From assembly GCA_028532985.1 (NCBI GenBank), contig JANCIK010000009.1, positions 2,790,001 through 2,854,000 on the forward strand: 64,000 nucleotides of DNA, in the 5' to 3' direction. A model generated the notes under the pieces. That model worked only from the letters and a program-made list of their open reading frames with translations, had not been told where the DNA came from and searched no databases. The position numbers and the translations under genes are program-made. The DNA comes from Stropharia rugosoannulata. Lineage: Eukaryota; Basidiomycota; Agaricomycetes; Agaricales; Strophariaceae. Numbering within the stretch: position 1 is the first letter of the stretch; the number at the start of each line of letters is the position of its first letter. This document shows, in pieces, positions 23,883 through 35,160 of the stretch.

Positions 23883-25279
23883 TGACAGGCCTGCGTTTAC
23901 ACTAAGGCTGTAAGTGGCCACAGCGGGCCGTTTGGGCTGGAGTGCAGGGGTACAGCGGAGCGGTGACTAGCCTGGTCAGTCGTCTCAGCGCTTAGCGCGT
24001 GCATCACAAATCATCACGCGTGTGCTCAGCGGGCGGTTGTGTGGGGTTCAGCGGACTGTACAGGCCATAAGTACACAGTTGAAGTACCCGGAATAGCTGT
24101 CAGCAGAGCACATAACGGTTACTGTCGTCCCAGCGGAAGGCAGGAGTACAGCTGAGCGAGAAATATCAAAGGCGACGAGCAGGACTGTGTGTAGATGGTG
24201 TCTCAAAGGGGCTCAGCAGAACACATCACAAAGGCGAAATTTGCCCAAGTCCACTCGTCAGGTGACCGTGGCATGCGCGCTGGAGCGTGTGATGCCCGAG
24301 GGAATGAACAATGCACACAGCACGGACCCTGCTGGGGAACTTTGGCAGCGGTAGCCAGGCCTCAATAACCAAGAAGGACCCGCCCAGCGGAGTTTAACGG
24401 CGTCTCTCGGCGAAGGCTGACAACACAACGGGGTCAGTTCGCGTTCAGCGGAGTAGTCATCAAAACGCCCAGCGGAGGCACATGCGCTCAGCGGAACTTT
24501 GGTCCGGCGTTGCTAGTATTTACTCTCCACCTAAATTAGTACACAGCGCACGTCTATATAAACTTGTAATTGTAACTACGGAAATCAAGCAATTGTCTAC
24601 CCACTAGATCTGTGTGTTGGGCTCCGTCCCAGACCGTCAGCGGGCTTTGTTTAGCTTTTGTTAGGGTCTTTACTGTGAAGTATATTGTGAATCATAGAAG
24701 TTTTGGATGGCTTCTGGCCACCGGGTCATTTGGAGAGCTCAGCGGGGAGTCAGTGCAACCGTGTACAAAAACTCGTGCTGTAGTGTTTTGTGAATTGAGA
24801 CTGCACCACCGGGTGAACGAGGTTCTGGATAGCCTCAGCGGAATAGGACTTTGGACAGTCCCAGCGGAACGAGGCACAATTGGGAATACCAGCTTGTGTG
24901 AGCATCTGCATCGGTCACCGGACCTCAAACCCACTCAGCGGAATAAGCCCCGCAGAGCCACCATCAAAACTATACATTACTATCGATACCCTGTGCTCAG
25001 CAGAGGTCGCCCAGACATTAATCTGAGACTTCTAGAATTAAACCCCTCCTTAAAAAACGAACTTGCAGGCACTGTACAACGGACATCCATCTGGACTGAA
25101 CTTACGAGACTCTCAAACATCACAGCCCGCTCAGCGGAGAGGACTAGGAGAAGCGTAGACATCTATAATCCGCTTAGCTGAAGAGCATCGCTCGATCTAA
25201 GGGATAGGATCTCGCTCCGCTGGGGTTGTGTGTGTTGGGTTTCTTGTGATTCGAGTCTAGCCCCGCGGCAGACCTCTCA
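23883..25279 (+). repeat. Solo gypsy LTR (copy A)
   Basis: 1,397 bp, TG...CA ends. It is flanked by GCGG on both sides (23,879-23,882 and 25,280-25,283; five bases, AGCGG, if the terminal A is shared), consistent with a target duplication and hence a solo LTR left by LTR-LTR recombination. It aligns with copies B, C and D and is the best preserved. It holds 16 CAGCGG motifs spread along its length and a TATATAAA promoter-like site near 24,556. The frame 24,612-25,181 within it is probably chance. Confidence 0.85.
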
Positions 25280-25283
25280 GCGG

Positions 25284-27081
25284 TGCACATAAAACATAAA
25301 AGGCCCACAAGTGTGGTGAAAGGTATCCCACTAAGCTTCTGTAACTGTGGTCCCGGCTGTGGCCATGGTAAGTACATCTCAACAAATATGAGCGTGTATC
25401 ACACTCAATGCATGCTTGTCCACCAGATTGCACTGCCTGAAGCTATGATGAGTAGAGACACACATGCCGTGCTTGTGCTGTGCTGGTTTGTCTCGAGATA
25501 TCCCTCCCCACAGCATACATGAGAGTCACGGTTCAGCAGCTTACATTTCTGTGTCCAGTGCTGCAGCAGTTGTGGCCTGCTACAGTGCTTCTTGATGTGG
25601 TGACTCGAACCCATTGGCTCTGAGATACAAGTGCACCTGCTTACCTACGGAACTGGTGCACCCTTAATGTCCTCGCAGCATTGGGCACTACAGTAGCTTC
25701 GTTTTGTAGTTCTCACAGCTTGGGTGCTCTGGACACGGTGAGTGAATGCATTTACTCTAGTTAGGAGCAGGCAACTAAAATCCTATGTTGCAGAATGTGC
25801 CCTCTGAGCACAGGGTGCGAGAACCAGAACCGTAGGTGGGGTAACACATATCTCAAGCAGTATCCGTGAGTTGTTTAACTTACCAGAAAGCCAAGCACCC
25901 ATATGGCAGATGCATGGCATGGCATGGACGAGATAAGCAGGTTCTTGCCATGCATTGCCCAGTTGGCCTTGCAGTCCAGGTGCCTAGTACAGTGTATGTG
26001 CAGCTGAGTGAAGACCCTCGAGATGGAGATGTTTGTATGTACTTGCAAGGTTATGTTGTAGAACATGCGCATAGCAGGCTGCATGAAGGTAAGGTGTCGT
26101 ATTTCTCACGTAGTTTCTGTAAATGACTTACCTGCCAGTTACTTGCATGTCCCTGCAAATGCACGGCATGAACATTGTACATTGTCAACATGCAGTGCGC
26201 AGCAGCAAGCTACTCACGGTCCCTGAGTCGACTTCTATACATAGGAAGAACCACCACACTCCTGCCCTCATCAGGCTGCGTTATTTTTGTTGCTCCTCGA
26301 CCTAGGTGTGTGACTATGCCTCGAGGGACTTTGTAACATTTCAGGTAAGCAAGGTTCAATGTTTAAACAAATGATTTCTGGTCATGAAAACACTTGGACA
26401 TGTGTTGGTGATGTCCTGAAAATGAACCTTACATGCTCGTGCCATAGAATGATAGGGAATTTTGAACGAAATGGGCAAGCACAGGCAGCTATGGCAAATG
26501 CAAGCTCACCTCACAGTGGGAGACGATGCGTACTTGTAATGCTATGCATGGTCCTAGTATGTCGAGAGATGCCTGGCATGTCAAGCATCCAGACATCCTT
26601 TGTCGTTGTTGTATAATACACAGTTCACCGTACCAGGACCGGAAGCACTGCCCATGTGGTACTACAAACAATGCAGCTTGTTCCTGAACCTGGCTCAGGT
26701 ACACAAAGAGTGACATAAATGACCTCTTATTGCATGTTGTGTACATATGTCAGTTCAATTTTCCTCCCAGATTCACTAAGCACTTACATGCCGTTGCGAT
26801 GCAGCTCTTTGGCCTCACATGCACAGTGTCCACAACCTGAAAAGGGAAACACAGACTCTGCAAAATATATTTGTATACAAATTAATAAAGAAGTGGTAAA
26901 AGATTCACATGATTATCCATCGAGATGCTCGCAGGACAGAGAAGGTGAGCCATTGGATTATCACATAGTTTTCATGAGTTACTTACCTGTTACCTCACCA
27001 CTCATTTCTCGGCATGAGGCCAGTTCTTGTCGATGCATAGCATGCTATTCCTGCATACTAAAATCCCATGGCTATGCCTCG
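25284..27081. other. Non-coding interval rich in short CATG/GCATG words
   Basis: No gene recognised. Several GTAAGT- and CTTACCTG-like splice words occur (for example 25,368 and 26,128), but no exon chain could be built. Words such as GCATGGCATGG (25,915) give a patchy, low-complexity look. Confidence 0.4.
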
Positions 27082-28124
27082 CATCAGGAAAAAGACTTTT
27101 TTGAAAAAAGTCTTTTAATTTTTTAAAAAGACTCAAAAAGACTCAAAAAGACCCCGAGAGACCTGGGTCTCTAGGAGACTTTTAAAGCAAAGTCTCCAGG
27201 TATCAAACTTTTAAAGACTTTTTTATGTCTCTAGGAGTCTCTTTAATGTCTTTTTATGTGTTCATAATGTCTCTGGATGTCTCTAAATGTCTTTTAATGT
27301 TGCATTTTTGCTTTATAAAAACATTAAAAACATGACCTCATCTTAGCCAAATCACTACTATATAGAATAGATTGTATTTGTAAGTGTAATTGTAAGTAAG
27401 TAATTAGGTATATTTAAATGTACTTAAGATTTGTCATGAAGTAATTGTATTAGTCAGCACATTACATAGGCATACAATGGCAAATAAACCATCACATTAA
27501 CTTGGGTACAATGGGGAGAGGAACTTATGTTGTGGAAATAATTTACATTTGCCAGGAATTGAACCAACAGCTTCATGCATGACTTAAAACCAGCATACTT
27601 TCCCCTACACCATGTACCTGTGTATATAATCTAACTGCAGGTCAAATATGATGGTAATGCTCTAGACTACATTAATTTGTCACATCACAAGTCATTGAAT
27701 TTAGTCATGTTCAGATGTATTTTATATAAGACCTACAATGTAGATTACAAGTAATAGTTGATAATAGCTATTCATAAGACAATTTTTTCCCAGGTTCGAA
27801 TGTCTTTTTGAGTCTTTTTGTAGCTTTTTAATACACTTTATGAGACATTTTTAAAATCTTTTAGAGACATAAAAAGATTTATACAATTACATCAATACAT
27901 TTAAATACTTAAAAAAATTGAAAGACTTTAAAAGACATAAAAAGACCTAAAAAGACATTGGAAGAATTACATATTTCCCTAAAGTCTCTAGGAGACCTTT
28001 AAAGTATAAAAAAGACATAAAATTCACCAAAAGACATATTGATGTCTCAAAAAGACACTAAATTTCCCAAGAGACACATAGATGTCTCAAAAAGTCTCTT
28101 TTCCAAAAAGTGGTTTTCCTGATG
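27082..28124 (+). mobile_element. 1 kb TIR element, copy M1
   Basis: 1,043 bp bounded by CATCAGGAAAA and TTTTCCTGATG. The terminal ~35 bp at each end are imperfect inverted repeats. The interior is full of AAAAGACT/AGTCTTTT and GAGACAT/ATGTCTC words, so the halves near each end can pair extensively. No ORF. A conserved middle part contains GGTTCAATTCC on the minus strand (27,555-27,565), a perfect match to a pol III box B, inside a tRNA-like segment. No consistent target duplication is visible. It is non-autonomous. Confidence 0.8.
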
Positions 28125-28739
28125 TTCTACAGCTGCCTGAAGTGCATGCAGCTGTCCTGAAATGAACAGTCACAGGCACGGCATATGTATGACTTAAAGA
28201 CTTACATCTGTACATACCATATGTACGCTCTGAGAGCAGACTGCGAAGAATATACTAAAACAAGTAGGTAAGCTCACATTTCCCCAGTGCTGCCCGTGGT
28301 TTTGACTGATCAGGTCATGCAAATTAACATGCAGACGGTGCTCAAATATGGTTTTCTCCCCCATTCTAAACTTCTAAATTACAACCCTAGCCACGGCTCC
28401 CACCACTTTTACCTCCTATACCCCACCATTGTTCAACCCTTTGTCTTGCTATGTTGCTGCCCCCTCTATCACCCACATGCTTATTGTGTCCCTTGCTGCT
28501 ACATGTTTATAATCATTGGATGGTTTGTGGGCCAATGGCCCTAAGGGCGAGTGAACGAAGGACAGAATCCAGACTGGCTGACATTCTGAAATATAATTAC
28601 ATGAGCCCCCTCCACATATAGCACACCTACACGTGCGTATATCTACATAATCATCTGATGTTGGGATCTCAGTATGGTGGATGCCAGGGCAGATTTTGCG
28701 TGGCTGGGCTAACAATAGACAAGTTGCCATGTAGATAAC
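28125..28739. other. Interval without recognisable features
   Basis: Short frames only (28,287-28,544 plus), without motif support. It separates the TIR element from the SAM-domain pseudogene. Confidence 0.4.
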
Positions 28740-29467
28740 TTGATGCTTGCCAGCTATGACGACCTGCCTGCATCCCCCGTCGTCCATGCCCCCTGTGCCG
28801 CCATGAACAACATCCAGCCCTGCAGGTACCAGCCCTATGTCCCCACAGAGCCCCCTGCCAGCATGCCCTATGCTGCCTTCCTCCGCACTTGGGCCGACAA
28901 TGACATCCAGCACTGGCTCATCGACATCAGGTGTGAGGACCATGCCAACTCCTTCCGTGCCCACGACATCTGCAATGATCTACTCCTTGAGCTTGACCAG
29001 CCCACCCTCAGGGAGATGGGCATAGTCAGTATCGGCAACTGCCTCTGCATCCTCAGCACAGTCAAGCTTCTGCAACAGAGGGCCGCTAACCACTCGCTCT
29101 CCCCGTCCGTCCTCGCCCCCACCCATCACATAAACACCAGCATCGACCATGACCACAAGCTGCTGTCTGACAAGCAGGATGCCTCTGCAGGCAGGTCGGG
29201 AAAGGGCAGACTCGAAAACTTGCGGCCGGCACCATTGCAGCTTAACTCGAACGTGCATTGGGGGGACCTGCCTGCCATCATATGCAAACGCCTGACTCTG
29301 CAAGGAGTATGAGCAACCCTCCAATCCACCCCTTGCCTCTGCCCACCCAACCTATGCCACCTGCCAACACCCAGTTGAATATGCCTAGCAGTAGTGCACA
29401 TTCCATCACATCTGGTCTCTGCCCGGGCCTCCCTCCTCTGCCACCTCCTCCCCATGGCCATTGTTGA
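28740..29467 (+). pseudogene. STE11-like MAPKKK fragment: SAM domain and proline-rich linker
   Basis: STE11/Byr2-type MAP kinase kinase kinases act in the fungal pheromone and filamentation pathway, and their N-terminal SAM domain binds an adaptor. The frame 28,740-29,312 has a SAM-like domain (~28,885-29,080): WADNDIQHWLIDIRC, then LLLELDQPTLREMGI and SIGNCLCILSTVKLL, followed by a Ser-rich linker. The linker continues in another frame as QTPDSARS and a Pro-rich tract (LPPLPPPPHG) to 29,467, so there is a frameshift near 29,260-29,300. No kinase domain follows. GC-rich third positions differ from surrounding AT-rich repeats, suggesting a duplicated or captured host gene piece. Confidence 0.55.
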
Positions 29468-30174
29468 ATTTTCTTTACCTGGCCACTGAATACTGTGAAC
29501 TGCACCTACTAGGCACAATTTTTTGCTTTTATATTCACGTCTAAGTTGCCTACACAACTGATTTGTCTGGTCAAATTGTAGGGCGTGCAGTCGATTCATT
29601 TTGGTACAAAATCAGCAGCTGGTCAACGTTCGGTGCTAGCACCGCCTAGTTCCGGCACCGGGACCCCAGAGCAGATGTTTCCCAAGGCTGCATAAGCCCT
29701 TTCCTTTCCTAAACCATCACCACCATTGCACTTGCAACTTCTCATCTGCAACACCGCATAAACGAGGGCTATGTAGATTCATACAAGCTGTAACATAGAG
29801 GTTGTAGCAAGAGAGAACTGACAGACCAGAGGTGCATCCATCATCTATTTTACCTTTGTTTTCTTTTACTTATCTAGTCCGCTGCATGGCTGTGCTCCTT
29901 ATAAGGCATCTGCCCTTATGCTGTTGCATCCCACCACCCTCGAGCTCTCACCCGAGTTGCAGGACTAATCTGTACAGACTTGTGCAGTGCTGCCCAGTTT
30001 TGGCAAGATCTTCAGGCGGTGACAACCAGTTCGTTTCCAGAACACCTGCTCAATGTCTGAATTGTTCCCCCCACCCCATCTTTGTCCATTTTCCATGCAG
30101 ACAGTGACTCTTTAACTCCTGGTTGGGCTTCAATGGGATTATATTTTTTGAAAAGGGCGAGGGCAAGGAGATGT

Positions 30175-30360
30175 CGAGAGGCCCAACCAGCAATGGACCT
30201 GCTCGCCTTTGACACCTACACTGCATACTCCAACAGCTCCACTCCCCACATTCCGTCCCCGAGCACCATGCTCTACCCAGTCTACAACCAAAAGCACAAG
30301 GACCACCTCGTCCACCCTGTGTTCGACACCGACAACCACTGCACAGACAATGGCTTCTAG
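30175..30360 (+). pseudogene. Short GC3-rich coding fragment of unknown identity
   Basis: The frame 30,191-30,360 (MDLLAFDTYTAYSN... ending DTDNHCTDNGF) has strongly C/G-ending codons, as in the SAM-domain fragment, against an AT-rich background. I do not recognise the protein. It looks like one exon of a host gene carried with, or next to, the STE11-like piece. Upstream bases 30,107-30,174 are AT-rich and could be an intron remnant. Confidence 0.35.
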
Positions 30361-30535
30361 CCCCAGCCACAGCGCAACTCCCTTCTCGACGAGCTCTTAC
30401 CAGTGGTGGGTTGGGTGGGGTGGGGATAGGTTCTGATCTAGTGTGGTGCACACTGGACTCTCCAACTTATCTGGGTACTCACATATGGTGCAAGTCCGTG
30501 CCCATGGTGGACTGTAGCACAGTGGGCACAGAGCC

Positions 30536-30657
30536 TTGAAAAGTGGGGATCGTCAATCCCCACTTTTCTGTGTGCACATGCATGCCCAAGTCCATACCTG
30601 CCATGCATTGTGGCATGGTGGGCACAGACCTTTGAAAAGTGGGGATCGGTTTAGGGT
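30536..30657 (+). repeat. Hairpin repeat, locus 2
   Basis: AAAGTGGGGATCGTC followed by its near-complement ATCCCCACTTTT forms a long palindrome at 30,539-30,567. About 85 bp later GAAAAGTGGGGATCGG begins a second, truncated unit (30,640). Between them is a CATGGTGGGCACAGA block that also occurs just before the first palindrome (30,501). Same palindrome type as 23,390-23,680. Confidence 0.7.
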
Positions 30658-30660
30658 GGC

Positions 30661-31729
30661 GTTTACTTAGCTGTTTGAGGTATCGACCAGTTGCAAAGGG
30701 CTCTACACCTAACGAAGGAGTAAAGGGCACTTTCGGGATACCCCTCATCAGTGCAACCTGGCCTGCTTTTATAAATGTCTGGCAACAGTCTGTGCACATG
30801 AGAGGGTGCTAATGCATTTACATGCTGTCTACCCCGAGGACCATTCCACACCACATGATCAGGTCACCAGGTCATCCGGGCACTTTGGCCCATCATAACC
30901 GATGCTTCACATGCACAGGCTACTCCAAGAATAGCTCAATGCTCCCATCCATTGTTCTACAAAGAAGTAGAATGTCTCATGCTGTCTAAATATAAAAAAT
31001 AAAGACAAAAATACATTGCCTCTGCATGAGTGCAGCTATAAATAATGACTATCTCCCACTGGTGATGTTTTGTACCGGTGTAATTACGGGTTCACACTGC
31101 CTGCGGTCCCGATTAAGGGAGCACAGTTGTGGAAGCCTCTTTTGTTCTTGAAATAACAATAGCCCTTGCCATGCCGGTGCTCCCCCTTTGGCTGTGCCTA
31201 GGTTGGGTGCCGACTATTAAGGTTTGGACTATTACCTGTGCGTGTGACACTGCCAGTGATGTCTGCATGTGCACAGAAGTTACCGACACATACTAGGCGA
31301 CCTGAGGCCACATTGGGACTTACACAAGCCACGTTTTCATGCTGTTCCTCCTACTAGCAGGACTGCTTTCACTTAGTTACGTTGCTTTAAGGCCTTGGCA
31401 TAATGCACCTGGGCGCATACTCTGGGGCCAGTGCAATCACATTATCTTTGGCATAACAGTCCCAGGACCATACTCTCCGGACAATACAATTGCTCGTCAT
31501 TTCCTTGCTACTTCAGGTCAGTTTCAAGAACTGAGAAGCCAAGCCTAAGGCCCTTTCATCCAGACATATATTTATAGAGCATCATAACAGCAACTGCCTT
31601 ATTAGGGCATCGTATCATGATTTGTATGTTAAGGCCGGGTGTGCCTGGCCAACTGTATACCTGGTGTAAACGACCAGCCCTAGCCTTATTCCAACAAGAC
31701 AGCCGGCCTGTGTTATGGATTGGTGATAA
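30661..31729. other. Interval without recognisable features
   Basis: No ORF with motif support and no clear repeat. Confidence 0.4.
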
Positions 31730-32200
31730 GGCTGTCCCGACTGTCTGCTGACTAAGCTGAGTGTATAATCTGATTCTCACGATTTTTCTGATTCCAAAAC
31801 ATATACAATCATATTTTTCACTACAGTATTTGTATTGATATGAATTAAACAAGAAACGGACAGCCAAAGGGCAGCCACAGGACAGCCAGACAGCTGTTTT
31901 GGCAAGTACTGTGGAGCCGTGGGGCAGCTGTTCACACTTATGTATGGTGCTGCACCTGGCTGTCCTGGCTGTCCCACCTATATGGCTCACATATAGCCGG
32001 TGTACCGTGGCTGTCCTGCATGTTATCCCCTGCATGCCAGGACAGCCACGGCTGCCCCACAAACCTTTGGGACAGCCAAGCCCAGGCTGTCCCGGCTGTC
32101 CTGGATAACCGGCTTCAAATAGCCTGTTATCCCTCAACTTGGACAGCCAAATCACCAGGGGGCCTTGGCTGCCCTTCTGCTGCCCCACCCACTCCATTCC
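31730..32200. repeat. GGCTGTCC/GGACAGCC motif-dense segment
   Basis: Around twenty copies of GGCTGTCC, GGACAGCC or one-base variants lie in ~450 bp, in both orientations, some as immediate pairs (GGCTGTCCTGGCTGTCCC near 31,960). The minus-strand frame 32,386-31,556 spans it but its composition (Cys, Trp, Gly from the repeat) argues against a real protein. Such motif density is typical of transposon subterminal regions or LTRs. Confidence 0.6.
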
Positions 32201-33189
32201 TGCACACTCCATGCTGCACAGCTGCAACATCCCCCTCCCCGCCCACCGTGTAGCCAGCCAGCAATGTGACCACCTGCCTTGCATGCACCTACCCACCCAT
32301 GCTGCCATGCACTCATGCACCTGCACATCTACACTGCTACACATGCATGCACAACACCACACAGCTGTGCTGCAATGCACACACAATGCCTATTGCACAC
32401 AAGGCCACCCAACCTCCATCTTTTAATCCTGTGCATGGTTTACTCTGTTCTGTGCACACTCCGTTCTGGGCTGCACATTCCGTGCTACCACAGTGACAGA
32501 CATGTGGCCTTCATTGTTCTCAAACCACCACCATCATCACTTGCCCCTCCCCCACCCTTGCAAACCCCAAGCCCCTCTTCACTTCCATAGCCGCATATAT
32601 GCAGCTTCGTTCTTCGACGCACCTGCACGAAGCCCCCTGTGCTCTGCTGTCAACACAAAGGATGCCCTTCCCCTCCCCTTCCCTTCCTTCATCTCTAACC
32701 AGGGATGTTTGCCCCTTCTCCACCAACCTCCCACAATGCCCATTGCTCACCACAACAGCCCTTGTGCTCGCACCCGAACTGCAGGGCTCAATACGACTGC
32801 TGAAGGAATGCTGAACAGCAGCCTGGAGGTAGGGAGTGGCATGGCTAGGTGAGTACCCCAATACCCTGCCACACTCACCAGTTCTTCTCCCTGCCATTTG
32901 TTGTCCCCAGGCCACGTCTCACCCTGCCCTTCCCTGGCAGCCATACCCCCCTATCCCTTGCCTACACGTCACCTCTGCAACAGCAGCTCTTGTGCTTGCC
33001 CCGAAGCTGCAGGCTGCTGTTTATGCCTCACCCTTACATGTGACATAGGCTTGAAGGCTCTTTTCCATGTGCCTTCAACTCGGACCCAGACCACTATGCA
33101 TCATCACTGTGTCCATCCTTTGCCATATGATATGTGGCAATTCCCTAGGTCCACCACCTCTCTGCCTGCTTGCCTTATTGCCCCACCCA
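32201..33189. other. C-rich interval, no gene recognised
   Basis: Pyrimidine-rich plus strand with CATGCA-rich words (32,280-32,360). A short block, CCGAACTGCAGG and relatives, occurs at 32,774 and 33,001 and also at 29,952. Overlapping short ORFs on both strands reflect skewed composition. Confidence 0.4.
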
Positions 33190-33633
33190 CATCAGGAAAA
33201 ACACTTTTTCAGAAAAAGTCTTTTAATTTTTTAAAAAGACTTAACTTAAAGACTCAAAAAGACCCCAGGAGACCTGGGTCTCTAGGAGACTTTTAAAAGC
33301 AAAGTCTCCAGGTACCAAACTTTTAAAGACTTTTTTATGTCTCTAGGAGTCTCTTTAATGTCTTTTTATGTGTCCATAATGTCTCTAGATGTCTCTAAAT
33401 GTCTTTTAATGTCACATTTTTGCTTGATGAAAACATCAAAAATATCACTTCATATTACTACATCTTAGACAAATCAGTACTACATAGATTAGATTGTATT
33501 TGTAAGCATATTTGTAAGTAAGTAATTAGTTACATCTTGATGTACTTAAGATTTGTCATGAAGTAACTATATTAGTCAGCACCTTACATAAACATACAAT
33601 GGCAAATAAACCATCACATTAACCTCAGTACAA

Positions 33634-33642
33634 TGGAAATGG
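33634..33642. repeat. Target duplication of the inserted TIR element, left
   Basis: TGGAAATGG. The same nine bases follow the element at 36,470-36,478. M1 and M3 have a single related site (around 27,512 and 39,213). Confidence 0.75.
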
Positions 33643-33783
33643 TAGGCTCGTGACCAGCCGCACTGCTTTTGCACTCCGACAGAGGTTCACACTCTGACAG
33701 AGGCTACGCAGTAGCAGCTGGGCCAAACGAAACACTTTTAGTAGGGTCACACTTTGTCACAAAAGACTTAGTGAAATTCAGCT
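33643..33783 (+). repeat. Left terminal inverted repeat of the inserted element
   Basis: Starts TAGGCTCGTG; the inner 65 bp (from GGGCCAAACGAAACAC) match the inverted right end closely. It contains a local direct repeat (CACTCCGACAGAGG and CACTCTGACAGAGG). Confidence 0.65.
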
Positions 33784-33814
33784 GTTTTGATACTACTTGT
33801 AGACTACTCATAGA

Positions 33815-35040
33815 CTACAAATACATGCCATCATCTTCAGTCTGCTCAGAATCACTTTCAGAAGAGTCAGAAGACTCATCCTCACTCTCAGTAACCTCCA
33901 CGAGGTCCATATCAAAAGCAACGTCATCAGCTGTCAAACACTGCAGCCTGTCACACTCCGGTCCATCTTCTTCTAACTCGTCGAACATGCCTCTTGCCCC
34001 ATCTGCGTCTTCAGACTCGTACTTGTTATCACTTTCCTCAGCAGTCCTATACTCCTCTTCTGCTTCTGTAATCACTATGTTGAGCAAACTGCAAGAGAGC
34101 TCAGAGGAGAATTAGCTATACTCATACTGTGAGGAGCCTGCTTCGGAATTGGGTCCAATTGACAGGACTGGTTTGCCTCAGTATTGGGTGCACTGCTGCT
34201 TTTTTTCTGTACATCCAAGAACTCACAAGACATTTCCCGGACAGTCTTCATCCGTCTACGCATTTGGAGACGTTTGAAGCTTTCATTATAATCTGACAAC
34301 GGATTCTTAGTACCTGCTGTGAGATTTTGGAGTCCCACCTGGATAACATCCTTCACTGGCTTGTCATCATCGTCAAGGACTCAGCCTGGCTGTAGCTTGT
34401 ATATGTTGTGTTCAGCTAGACTTTGCATTAGAGATTCAATGTCTTTTGATAGGTCTGGTGGTGCGTGCTTCGTCCCTTGAGCTGAACCTAGTGCATTATT
34501 AAAATGCCGAGCTAGCTACTGTAGCATGTCAACACATGGTCCTATCATAGACAGCCAGTCCCATGAGGTGTTGACACCATGAGCTTTGTACCAAGCCTAC
34601 AAGGTATGATTAGCATGTAGAAACTATTGCATATGCTTACTTACTTTGATCCAAAAGTTCAAATGTTCTTGTACTAGGTCGATTTCCACCCAGCTATTCT
34701 CGTTCCCAGTGGGATTGAGAAGCCAGTTATTCAGAACAACACATCTACATTGTTATGTAAGTGTGATACTTGTTGAGATTGTGCTTTAACTAATAGTAGG
34801 CTCACTGAGTTTTCTTATTCCAGACCTTTTCAAGGTTATGAATTAAATGTAGCATTTCATATGTGTACTTTGTGTGCCCATTACCTCGGAAACTAAGCGC
34901 CCACATTTTCAGAACCAGAACAACACGCCCTGAGCCTCCTGCCTTTACTGTATCTGTGAATTCTCAGGAAATCAGAGCATCATGGAGGTCTGGCAGTTCT
35001 ACTTGTTCAAAAGTCAGCATATGAAGCTGATTTATACAAG
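33815..35040 (-). pseudogene. DUF6589-like protein, C-terminal half, broken
   Basis: Reading leftwards: FTDTVKAGGSGRVVLVLKMW and FRGNGHTKYTYEMLHLIHN (~34,975-34,840), then VVLNNWLLNPTGNENSW and EIDLVQEHLNFWIK (~34,745-34,655), an intron starting GTAAGTAAGC (~34,654), then AWYKAHGVNTSWDWLSMIGP (~34,600-34,540), KHAPPDLSKDIESLMQSL (~34,470-34,420) and the acidic tail DDVAFDMDLVEV (33,898). This succession is what I recall of DUF6589 proteins, a multi-copy basidiomycete family of unknown function. Stops (TAG after DMLQ, TGA after LQPG) and a missing N-terminal half make it non-functional. It starts close to the RecQ fragment, on the opposite strand. Confidence 0.65.
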
Positions 35041-35160
35041 ATACCCACCGAATGTGCAACCACAAGAACCAAAAGCATACAGCAGTCAGCAACTTATCCC
35101 AAAGCATCGAAAGATTATACGATTAAACACAGTGTGTTGCGAGGAGGGCCTGACAGGCAG

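Noticed and set aside
24612..25181. 189-codon plus-strand ORF inside the solo gypsy LTR
   Set aside because: Lies wholly within the LTR; the frame is disrupted in copies B and C, so it is not conserved coding sequence.
27550..27620. tRNA gene in the 1 kb TIR element
   Set aside because: Box B is perfect but acceptor and anticodon stems do not pair convincingly, and no proper A box was seen. Kept only as a tRNA-like remnant.
28740..30660. Complete transposon around the STE11-like fragment
   Set aside because: No terminal inverted repeats, Helitron ends or target duplication could be found by eye on both sides.
31556..32386. 276-codon minus-strand ORF
   Set aside because: It spans the GGCTGTCC motif cluster. 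Its Cys/Gly/Trp-rich composition follows from the repeat and no domain is visible.
33669..34115. Plus-strand Ser-rich 148-codon ORF
   Set aside because: Antisense of the acidic tail of the DUF6589-like gene; Ser codons arise from the complement of Glu/Asp-rich sequence.
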